A stretch of DNA of 21,314 nt from JASGCP01 sp965263285 (lineage in GTDB: Bacteria; Bacteroidota; Bacteroidia; Chitinophagales; Chitinophagaceae): positions 1-21,314 of the forward strand of contig CBDHHD010000014.1 of NCBI GenBank assembly GCA_965263285.1, in the 5' to 3' direction. The notes under the pieces are model-generated. The model had not been told where the DNA came from and ran no database searches. It saw only the letters and a list, made by a program, of their open reading frames with translations. Numbering within the stretch: position 1 is the first letter of the stretch; each line of letters starts with the position of its first letter. This document shows, in pieces, positions 1 to 9,200 of this stretch. Both the position numbers and the translations under genes were made by a program.

Positions 1-232
1 ACGAATGGTGGATAGATTGTTGGAACAGAAGTGGCAATACATCAAGTTCGAATAATTGTATAGCTTTTTTAGATGAGACATTTGAGATATTAAAAGGTAA
101 AAAGATAAAATTGTTTATGAGCAGATAGTGGATTCTGTTCACAAAATATTTTTAAAGTATTTAGAAGAGAAAAATATTTCTTATGTAGTGAGTGGCAAAT
201 TATATTCTAACGGATCTTCCTATGAAATTTAA
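1..232 (+). pseudogene. Decayed IS1380-like transposase fragment
   Basis: This is a transposase remnant readable only by joining three plus-strand frames. Positions 3-116 encode a segment containing SGNTSSSN and FLDETFEILKGKKIKL. The frame starting at 121 encodes ADSGFCSQNIF. The frame from about 161 to the stop at 230-232 encodes LEEKNISYVVSGKLYSN. The order 'GNTxSSN ... xRADSGF ... LEExxIxYV' resembles the middle of IS1380-family DDE transposases, where the Asp of the ADSGF stretch is a catalytic carboxylate. The sequence is cut by the left window edge and broken by at least two frameshifts, so it cannot be functional. The family assignment rests on motif recall; another IS4-superfamily element is possible. 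Confidence 0.55.
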
Positions 233-369
233 CGATAAAATCTGTGGAATGCCTTTGTAGCATTGACTTTACAGAAAAAAAGCATTAATTTTTTAATATC
301 TACAAAACCATGGTATGTAATTTTATTTTTAATTTATGTAAAATATTGGTCTGATCTTCATTGAAAACA

Positions 370-1928
370 TCAGGTACTTTTCTTTATTTGAATATCTTTG
401 TTTTTATAAATTTGATATTGAATAGCATTTAGACTTTCTAATATACTAGCTTGTGTTAACCCAAGTGTTTTGCATTCGTCCCATATATATTTCATTATTA
501 TATAACCTAACATGCATACAAACACATGTCCCCTTGTTCTACTTTCTTTTCTAACATACACTGGCTGTATTTCTTCAAAGCTTTGTTTAAAAGTTCTAAA
601 TGCTTGCTCTACCAAGGCTACATCTTTGTACTTTTGATGTATATATTCCTTATCCCCATCTCTTTCATTTACATTCGTTTTAATAACATAACAACCATCT
701 AATTTGCTTTTTTCTGCCCATTGCTCTTGATTTATCATGATACTAAAAACACGATCCTGCTGTTTTATTTCTATATATTCTGTAGCCTTATATTTACTTA
801 TTTTATCTTGAATTTTCTTTGTCATAGTCCCTGTCTTTGCATAGGGATGTTCTAATAAATGTTTGTTTACTTTTTCAACGAGTTCTCGTATTTTGTTTAT
901 CATACTATTCCTATTAGCTTGCACCTCTGCAGCACGATAAGGATTTCTTCTTAATAATAATCTCTCTTCTTTATAGATGACTTCAGTTAAGTCCTCATCA
1001 AATAAACCTATTTGTATTATGTTGTCTTTTAATAATGTCTCTATTTCGGGACTCGTAATAGAGGTTATATAATGCCAATTTAAATCTTTTATCTCTTCAA
1101 TCCCATTTTTCTTAAGCATCCCTTTATCTCCCACCATTACCACATTCTTAACCCCAAAATTATCCTTCAAATTTATTAAATTTGGTCAGATACTGTTTTT
1201 GGTATCATTCGTATTACCTTTAAACACTTGAACACTAACAGGATAGCCTGCATCGTCACAAAGTAATCCAACAACGATTTGCATCTTCCCTCTTTTTTTG
1301 TCTCTATTATAACCAAAGGTAGCTAACTCGTTTTTCTCCCCTTCAAAATACACAGAAGTAACATCATATAAATATAAGGTAGGTACATCCTTGCCTTTAT
1401 GTCGAATATTAAATAGCCTTTGCTCTATCTTTTCTTGATTTTTACTTAACCAGTCTAAATTTTCATATAAATCATCCTCATTAAATTTATCAAGAGAAAG
1501 GAGACTGCTTGCATCATTTATTTTTACCCATTCTTTAGCCAAATATAATCTTGATCTTTGATTAAGCACTCTGCCAATTATTTGAAACAAGGCTAATGTA
1601 GATTGGCGGATATCTTTCCCTAAAGAGACGCTTCAATACCTAGCCTCTTAACAATTTCTAAAACACAAAAACTGCCCCCAACAGATTTTCCCTGAATAAT
1701 TTGCCCACTATTCTCAACAATACTATTAAAAATATGATCCACATGTTGCTCGGTGTCTTTATTCTTTTTTAAATAATCTTTTATAAGAGCAACAATAGGA
1801 TCAGGGCAATGTGTTAAATTAGCTACATATTTTTTACGAACCTTATTCCCTTCTCTATACGATTCTGTTAAATAGACAGTCTTATAAATTTTATTACCCT
1901 TTTTGCGCCTTGATTCTTGTATATACAT
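370..1928 (-). pseudogene. Broken IS1634-family (IS4-like DDE) transposase
   Basis: Three consecutive minus-strand segments together form one transposase of about 510 residues. The N-terminal segment (start ATG 1928-1926, stop at 1620) begins MYIQESRRKKGNKIYKTVYL. The middle segment (about 1610 to 1186) holds LYDVTSVYFEG and GYNRDKKRGKMQIVVGL, containing the first catalytic Asp. The C-terminal segment (1170 to 370) holds VVMVGDKGM with the second Asp and LVEQAFRTFKQS with the Glu. These are the DDE positions of IS1634-type transposases. A frameshift in the T-rich stretch near 1615-1622 separates the first two parts. The second break, near 1186, is an in-frame TGA that looks like one extra A in a run at about 1195-1200, with frame restored just downstream. 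The element is therefore inactive unless frameshifting rescues it. No convincing terminal inverted repeats or target duplication were found by eye. Confidence 0.8.
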
Positions 1929-2459
1929 AAAAATATCTACATTAAAAAAGCAAATATAGTTTATTTTATTGATTATAAAAGTTAAATTATAGTTAAAGTC
2001 GCAGGTACATTTAACATATTTTTTGAACGATACATAACACAACTATTTGATAATAAAGCATTTGCGTATTTTTTTAACACATTTTAACAAAGGAACATCC
2101 GTTCTAATATACAATTAGTCATACATTATCAAAAAGAATGGACTCCTATTTTAACTATTCTTCAACTGCAAAATTTGGGTTAAAAATAAATACGAACTAT
2201 TTTCTCTTTTTCTTCAGCTTTCTCAATCTTGGTAATCGCAAAATCTGATGCAACATTTAGCATCGTTTGTATAAAATTTAAAATATCTTTTTCTTGCATA
2301 TAAAATTGTTTTTGCAAATATTCATTTTCTTTTGTATTTTTGCATAGTCCCTCACACTAAATTTAGTTATGCCTTTTTTTTAGGGGGAGTATAAATAAGA
2401 TTGTATAAATAGATGTCATGCTTCACAAAGCCCTTAGCACCTCAAAAAATGATATAGTC
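1929..2459. other. Gene-poor stretch between the IS remnant and the synthetase operon
   Basis: About 530 bp without an intact gene. It contains the upstream side of the IS1634-like remnant, a short decayed coding stretch at 2180-2373, a 12-bp AT palindrome at 2356-2367 followed by eight T (2374-2381), and the 3' flank of the ACP-TE gene. No strong GC-rich hairpin followed by a T-run was found downstream of the ACP-TE stop codon, so the operon's terminator is not identified. No tRNA or other structured RNA was recognised. Confidence 0.5.
2180..2373 (-). pseudogene. Short decayed coding remnant, family unrecognised
   Basis: Two overlapping minus-strand frames give protein-like sequence. One runs from about 2373 and reads GITKFSVRDYAKIQKK. 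The other runs 2344-2183, ending at a TAA at 2182-2180, and reads in part YLQKQFYMQEKDILNFIQTM, then a Lys/Glu-rich end with KIEKAEEKEKI. The hydrophilic, helix-prone character and the frame switch suggest the 3' end of a decayed gene. No family is recognised, and chance open frames in AT-rich DNA are a real alternative. Confidence 0.25.
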
Positions 2460-3500
2460 TCATTCCTTTATCTTTGCATTTAAAATTTCTATTATTTTAT
2501 TCTGACCTACTTCTAATATACTATAATGTGTTGCTCCTTCTATTTCAAAGTTATCTATGTTGCCCCCACAAAAATCTCTCCACCCACAAAATTTATCCCT
2601 GTTTGCTTCTGAGCCTCTATCTTCCTCTACAATAGATGCCTTGCATATAATCATATCCAATTGTTCAGTCTTAGGCATTTGATATCCAAAAAGACAAGTC
2701 ATTAGTTTCCACGCACATGATAAAAAATGATCTATTTGTTCCTTATTATTCAACTCTTGCAAAACCTTTTGATATTTTTCTATTTGCATACCTTGCACTT
2801 CATCAAACTGTTGCCTATTGTGATATGCTTCTTTATAATATGCCCACCCATCAAAAGTTACTACAGTTACTAATTTGCCCATTCTCTCTAACATAGACCC
2901 AACGCCATATGCTAATACTCCACCCATTGAAGAACCCGCTAAATAATATTTTTCAGCTAAGGGGTTTACTTTAAGCACCTCAGCTAAATATATCATAACT
3001 AATTCCTCCATCTTATTAACCTCTATTAACTGATCTCCATATACATTAATATTTTGTATACCATAACAATTATATTCCTCTGAAATTCCTTGTGCAATAT
3101 TCATATAACCTCCTACTGTACCTAATACCGCATGAAAAAAGAAAATATTCTTACTCTTATCGCTTCCCTCCCTTAAAAGAACCAAAATATTACCCCTATA
3201 CAAGCTTCCTACAGTATGCTTATTATCATCTTTACTACTGTCCCTATCCCCTATTTTCCTCTCTTTTTCTTGTTCTAAATATTTCGATAACTTATCTATA
3301 CTATCATAACGCAATAACTCTCCCATCGTAATCTCATACCCTAAATTCTTTATCTTTGTTAAAAGCTGTATTAATCGTAACGAAGTCCCTCCCATTTTAG
3401 AAAATGAATCTACCTCAGATATCTCCTCATAGCCTAATACTAATTGATAGACTTGTTTTACTTCCTCCGCTAAAGAAGGATAACCTCGTTGCTCTTCCAA
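2460..3500 (-). CDS. Acyl carrier protein - thioesterase didomain (terminal unit of the NRPS/PKS line)
   Basis: This 346-residue protein should hold the final intermediate on its carrier domain and release it by hydrolysis or cyclisation. Residues ~8-75 form a carrier domain with KMGGTSLRL, where Ser40 is the expected phosphopantetheine site. A Lys/Asp-rich linker (~76-100) leads to an alpha/beta-hydrolase thioesterase (~104-345). The thioesterase has the nucleophile motif GSSMGG (Ser191), a likely Asp217 in TFDGWA, and His325 in GATHYS, so the catalytic triad looks intact. The start chosen is TTG at 3500-3498, because an in-frame stop lies at 3521-3519 and no ATG precedes the carrier domain. 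The gene overlaps the end of the KS-AT-ending synthase by 31 bp in another frame. Since that synthase lacks an ACP and TE, this protein completes its last module, either in trans or as the broken-off C-terminus of one ancestral polypeptide. Confidence 0.9.
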   Translation of the reverse strand: MEEQRGYPSLAEEVKQVYQLVLGYEEISEVDSFSKMGGTSLRLIQLLTKIKNLGYEITMGELLRYDSIDKLSKYLEQEKERKIGDRDSSKDDNKHTVGSLYRGNILVLLREGSDKSKNIFFFHAVLGTVGGYMNIAQGISEEYNCYGIQNINVYGDQLIEVNKMEELVMIYLAEVLKVNPLAEKYYLAGSSMGGVLAYGVGSMLERMGKLVTVVTFDGWAYYKEAYHNRQQFDEVQGMQIEKYQKVLQELNNKEQIDHFLSCAWKLMTCLFGYQMPKTEQLDMIICKASIVEEDRGSEANRDKFCGWRDFCGGNIDNFEIEGATHYSILEVGQNKIIEILNAKIKE

Positions 3501-6260
3501 AACGCCCTCTTCCTTGATTTAACCAACATATCTATGCTACTATCTGCATGTAAACCTACTATCTCTTGTTCATACATCACATACAACTGCTTGTCAAAGC
3601 AATACACAGGGACATCTACCCATTTGGGCTCTCCTACTCTCTCTAAATGCAATTCCGACCATGAAACCTTAACCCCTAACGACCATAACATACCCCATAT
3701 TTCCAAGCGATTAAAAACCTTAGCTACGTCTTCCTTACCCTGTTCTCTCTGTAATCTACTGGGTAATAACGATAACACTTTTGCCTTGGCATTGGTGTCT
3801 TGTATAAAACTGCACAAACCAGAACCTGCTCCTATCTCTATAAACACTGCTTCGGGCATCTCTAACAATACCCTGTCTATGCCCTTACTAAATTCTACTT
3901 TGCTACACATTTGATCGCCCCAATACACACCACTCTTTGCTCTCTTTTCACTTAGCCAATCCCCATTGATGCAACTTATTAACCGAATAGAAAGTTGCCT
4001 TGCCTTTCGCTTTTCTATTGCCTCACTAAATAACTGACCCGTTTTTCGCATCTTTTCGGAATGTACCAATCCAAGCACCTCTATACATCTACTTTCAACC
4101 CCCTTATTCTTGCAATATTCCCGAAAATCCTCTAATATTATCCTGTCTCCTAATACGACAAAAGAGGCAGGACTATTCTCTAATACTAACTCTAACTTCT
4201 CTCTCTTATCATATCCCACATATACATCCTTACTGCCCTGTACTGACAATAAAACACCCGCGGGCATTTTCTCCATCAATCTACTCCGCTCTATCACTAA
4301 ACATAATCCATCTTCTAATGTCCATAAACCAGACCATATAGCACCTATCAACTCTCCTAAACTATGCCCCATGATCGCACTCGCTTCTATACCATCACTC
4401 TTTAATACACTTGCTATGCCATACTCTAATATGAATATCGATGCATGAATATAATCCATTCCTTTCACTTCCCTTTTTTTAGATGAACTATAATAATATG
4501 ATGGATACAATACCTCTCGATAATCAAAATCATAATATAACTGAGTAATCTCCAAACATCTATCAACTGCTTGTCTAAATACCGCATTATCTCTATACCA
4601 CTCATAACCAGCATTCGGATACCATGAACCTTGACCATCAAATAAAAAAACAAAATGCGGTAATACTTCCTTCTCTTGTATCTTACTTGTAGGTAATGGT
4701 AAACTTAGCTGCTGTTGCAATGTAGCAACACTACTTGCTACTATATACCTTCTATACCTAAACCCTTCCTTTCTCTCTAACAAACTATAACTCATATCTC
4801 TTAATGACTTATCACCTACTCTCACTATATATTTTTGCAATGCCTCTTGATATAAATCTAATGACTTCGTACTCTCGGCAGACATCACAAACAAATAAGC
4901 TACTGATGTATCTTGATAATCATCCATATTTATACACTCTTCTTTAACCTGATCGGACTCCTGTACTACCAGATGTACATTCGTGCCACCTACCCCAAAT
5001 GAACTCACTCCTGCTGTTCGCAAACCCTTCTCCTTTCGTATCCATGGACGATTATGTTTACTTACCTCAAAGCAAGTCTTCTCTATCGCTATATGAGGAT
5101 TTATCTTCTCAAAATTGGGCTGACCAGGTATCATCTCCTTTTGCAACATTAACAGAACCTTTATGAGACCTGCCATTCCCGCTACTGCGTCTGTATGACC
5201 TATATTCGCTTTAACACTTCCTAACAATATCTTCTTAACACCGTGATTCTCCTTCCGTATTTCTCTTACTCCCTCTATTGCCTGATACAATCCCTCTACC
5301 TCTATTGGATCTCCTAATGCCGTAGCAGTACCATGACACTCTATATAATCTAAATCCTCAAGTATTGTTTTTGAATACAAATGCGCTTCAGCAATACATG
5401 CTGACTGACCCTGTACTGATGGTGCTGTATAGCTCACTTTATTACTCCCATCATTATTACTTGCTGAGCTTTTAATGATTGCTAATACTTTATCTCCATC
5501 CCGCTTCGCATCTGATAACCTTTTTAGCAATACCACCCCTACACCATTACCTCCGATAGTGCCACTTGAACCCTCATCAAATGTCTTACAGTAACCATCC
5601 TTAGAATAAATACTTCCTTCTGAATACATATATCCTACACACTTCTGAACATCTATTCTACTTACCCCTGCTATTGCCATATCACAATAACCATGTACTA
5701 ATTCTTTACGAGCAACATCTACAACTGCCAATCCTGTTGAACAAGCAGTTTGCATAGTTAATGCCACCCCTCTTAAATTAAGCATATACGACACCTGAGT
5801 AGCTGCACTCGCATGTAAAGAACTAAACTCCCAAAAAGTAGATTTATCCTCACGACTTAAAAAATCAACCATATAGTTCATATCGTTTGACACACCTGCA
5901 TATACCCCTATATTTCTCTTTTCTCTCCCTACTGTATAGCCCGTACTATCTAAACATAACCACGCATGCTCTACCAATTTCCTAATATTAGGGTGTAACC
6001 ATCTAGCCGTTTGTGGTGTTTGCTTAAAAAACAAAGCATCCCAATATGCTGATGAAAATCCCATTGCATTACTTATAGGAACAAAATCAGGATGGGCATA
6101 TACCGACTTAGGTATTCCCAACGACTCACACTCTTCCATTGTATATCGTTTGGCGGTCTCTTGCTGTTTTTCCAACACCTCCCATAATTTCTCTAAGTCT
6201 TCCACTTGACTAAATTCTCCCGACATAGCTATAACTGCTATATCCTCTTGTTCTATTTGC
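3470..6260 (-). other. Module 5: PKS ketosynthase - acyltransferase, no reductive domains
   Basis: The ketosynthase (~5020-5450) starts at EDIAVIAMSGEFSQ. It has the active-site Cys5191 in QTACSTG, His5327 in ECHGTATALGD and His5373 in NIGHTDAVAG, so the catalytic triad is complete. The usual MDPQQR stretch is replaced by WLHPNIR. The acyltransferase (~5545-5870) has FDGQGSWYPN, nucleophile Ser5651 in GHSLGEL, and His5751 in LGLVHSEKM. The four residues GLVH stand where HAFH (malonyl) or YASH (methylmalonyl) is usual, so the extender unit is not assigned; malonyl is the default guess. There is no KR, DH or ER. The post-AT linker (VPVYCFDKQLYVMYE) is present, then the frame ends; the carrier and thioesterase are in the next gene. 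Confidence 0.9.
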
Positions 6261-9200
6261 TTTCTGCAATACACCTGTATAGTATCTCTTTCCACTTTCT
6301 TTTTTATTTCCCCCTCTATGAAACTTGACAAAGCAACAATAGTTGGATAAGTAAATAAATCAGGCATATTCACCACCACATCAGGATACTGACGCTTAAT
6401 ATTAGTTAATACCCGTATCATTAAAATAGAATTACCACCTAAGCGAAAAAAAGAATCGCTAATGCTTATATCCTCCTCTTCTATACCTAATATCTTAGCC
6501 CATATTGCCCTTAATTCCTTCTCTATTGTCGTATGTGGCACTATTAATTCTTTAGCTGTATGATACTTGATATCCAATAAATATCTTTTATTCAACTTGC
6601 CATTCACCGTTAAAGGCATCTGCTCTATTTGAACCAATCCTGTAGGTACCATATAGTCAGGCAATTGCTTAGAGAGATAACTTCTTAATTCTTCTACATC
6701 CACTTGCTCCTTAGCCACAAAATACCCCACTAAATATTTATTATCTCCTTTTTCATTAACCAACACCACAGCTTGTTCTATCATCCTAAAATCCTGAAAT
6801 CCTTGAATCCTAATCTGGAATCCTTGAATCATATTCTCTATCTCTCCTAATTCAATTCTATAGCCCCTTATCTTCACTTGAAAATCATTCCTCCCTATAT
6901 ATTCAATATTACCATCCGATAGCATTCGCACTAAATCACCTGTTTTGTATATTCGCTCATTTTTGTTTTGCTTTTTTTCTTCTTCTGTTTGAAAAGGGTT
7001 TTTAATAAATCTTTCCGCAGTTAATTCGGGTCTATTCAAATATCCTCTTGCCAAGCCATCACCTCCAATGTATAATTCGCCAATAGATCCTATGGGTAAC
7101 AACTGTAGATTATTATTTAATACATATATAGACTTATTATCTATAGGCTTCCCTATATTATTATTGTTATCACCCATGCTATAATGATGCATGGTAGCGC
7201 ACACTGTAATTTCAGTGGGTCCATACGCATTAAATACTTCTATCTCTTGTTCATAATACCTTTTTATTATATCTATATTCGGTGATTCTCCTGCTAATAT
7301 CATTTTATCAAGAGACAAAAAAACATCTTTTTGTAAAATAGCTGGGGGTAAAGTGGCTATTTCTATATTATTAATTTGAATATAATTTGCTAATAGATAA
7401 AAGTCTTGTTGTATATCTGAAGATATGAGATAAGAGGTGTGTCCATTACAAATAGAGACAAATAGCTCAGAAACAAATGCATCAAAAGAATAATTAGCAT
7501 ATAACAATAATCTAAAAATCTTATTTTCTTTTATAGGCACTAACCATATTCTACTCTGTGCCATTTGAAGATTTATTACTGAACCATGTTCTACCATCAC
7601 TCCCTTGGGATTCCCCATTGTTCCTGAGGTATAAATAAGATATGCCAAAGCATGAGAGCTAATGATTAATGGTAAATGGTGAATGGTGAATGAATATAAT
7701 TCTTTTAGAAATTGTTCATCTGTTACATTAACAATTGGAAACTGAACATTTTCAATTTCCAATGTGCAATTTGTAATTAAACATTTAGGCTGAGTGTCTT
7801 GTAAAATAAATAAAATTCTCTCTTCGGGATACTCAGGAGAGATAGGACAATAAGCAGCTCCACTCTTAAGCACTCCTAAAATAGAAATGATCATCCACTC
7901 ACTTCGCTCCAATAGCAAACAAATAATATCATCCGCTTTAGTATTATAATTATTATGCAAATAGTGTGCTAACTGATTAGCTTTGTTATTTAACTCTTGA
8001 TAAGTTAATTTTTTATCCTCAAATATCACCGCTATATTATTCGGCGTTCGTGCCACTTGCTCCTCAAATAGCTGATGTATGGTTTTGTCTTTGGGGTAGT
8101 CTCTTTCTGTTTTGTTGTAGTCATACACTAAATACTGATAGTCTTCATCCATCAATTTGAAAGCCACCCTTTCTTCTTTGCATAATTGATCTAATACACT
8201 ATTATAGTATCTTACAAAATAAGATAAATATGCTTGATCAATATTGTTACTGTGTCCACTAAAAACAAACCCATATCCACCACTATACTTATATACTTTA
8301 CATATAAAAAGAATACTTGTTATGTTTCCAAGCTCCTCATTTAAAAACTCATTTATATGAGCTATCTTTTCATTCCCTACAAAATTGCTAAAGTCATTAT
8401 AACTATATGCTATATCAAACAAATCTCTGCCTCCTAATTGTTGCTTGATTTCATTATAAGGATATTGCTTATGATTCACTATCTTTCTTACACTATCTCT
8501 TAATCTGCTTAATGCTGTACCTAATGCTTCCTTATCTCTTAGCTCATACCTGAAAGGTAAAATCGTAACAAATAATCCTAATTGCCTGTCCCCTCCCTCT
8601 TTCTCTATACGATTATGTTTCTCCAACCCTATTGTAATATCTAGCTCATTAAAAAATAACGACAACACAGTCATATAAGACAATAATAATAACTCTTCAA
8701 CTGTACAGCTATACTTACTCGCTATATCTTCTATCTGTCTTAAGCGTAATCCTTCTATCTGTTGCCGTTCTGCTACTACACTTACTCCTTTGCTTTTACT
8801 AAAATTCCATTGAGGAGTCAATAATATACTTTCCGCTAAATATTCCCGCCAAAACAATCTTGTATCTTCATTCTTTAATGCCGATAGCTCATTTCTTATA
8901 AATTCCCCATATAATAATTTTGATTGCTCTTCTTCATATAGCTTATCATTATCATGCTGATACAGATCAACTAATTCCCTTATAAATAAGTTTAAACTAT
9001 ACCCATCTAAAATGGCATGGTGAAAACTAAAAAATAACACAAAACCTTCTACCTGTTCAATAATATAGAATCTATATAAACCCGCTATCTCTCTATTAAA
9101 TGCTAATGCTATCTCTTTCTTTCTAACCTCTTCAATACTATCGCTAACAAAAAATAACTTACTCTTTACCTCTACTCGCTTTTGCACCAGGGCATAGATA

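Larger units (their letters stand above)
6595..8126 (-). repeat. Duplicated A domain, module 4 copy
   Basis: Partner of 15337-16868 at a fixed 8,742-bp offset. The flanking C domain of module 4 is unrelated at this level, so the duplication unit was the A domain, not the whole module. This copy carries the substitutions T to M in the P-loop, T to I in the A5 motif and F to S in the substrate pocket. Confidence 0.88.

Noticed and set aside
340..2045. Terminal inverted repeats bounding the IS1634-like element
   Set aside because: The only shared word I saw, CAGGTAC near 371 and 2004, is in direct orientation and too short; ends cannot be defined by eye.
2356..2381. Palindrome ACTAAATTTAGT followed by eight T, as a terminator
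   Set aside because: The stem would be at most four or five A/T-rich pairs, and it faces the plus strand where no intact gene precedes it. Too weak to call.
2420..2436. Small hairpin GCTT-TGTG-AAGC after the ACP-TE gene as operon terminator
   Set aside because: Only a four-pair stem with no adjacent T-run in the transcribed direction.
3472..3518. Programmed -1 frameshift site joining KS-AT to ACP-TE
   Set aside because: The geometry fits a -1 shift, but no canonical slippery heptamer or clear downstream stem-loop was found. Kept as a question in the findings, not as a feature.
4465..4653. Minus-strand 62-codon frame inside the AT domain
   Set aside because: Out of frame with intact AT coding sequence and no recognisable protein features.
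7660..7779. CRISPR-like array from the short repeats in the A domains
   Set aside because: Units are 7 bp, contiguous without spacers, and lie inside conserved coding sequence.
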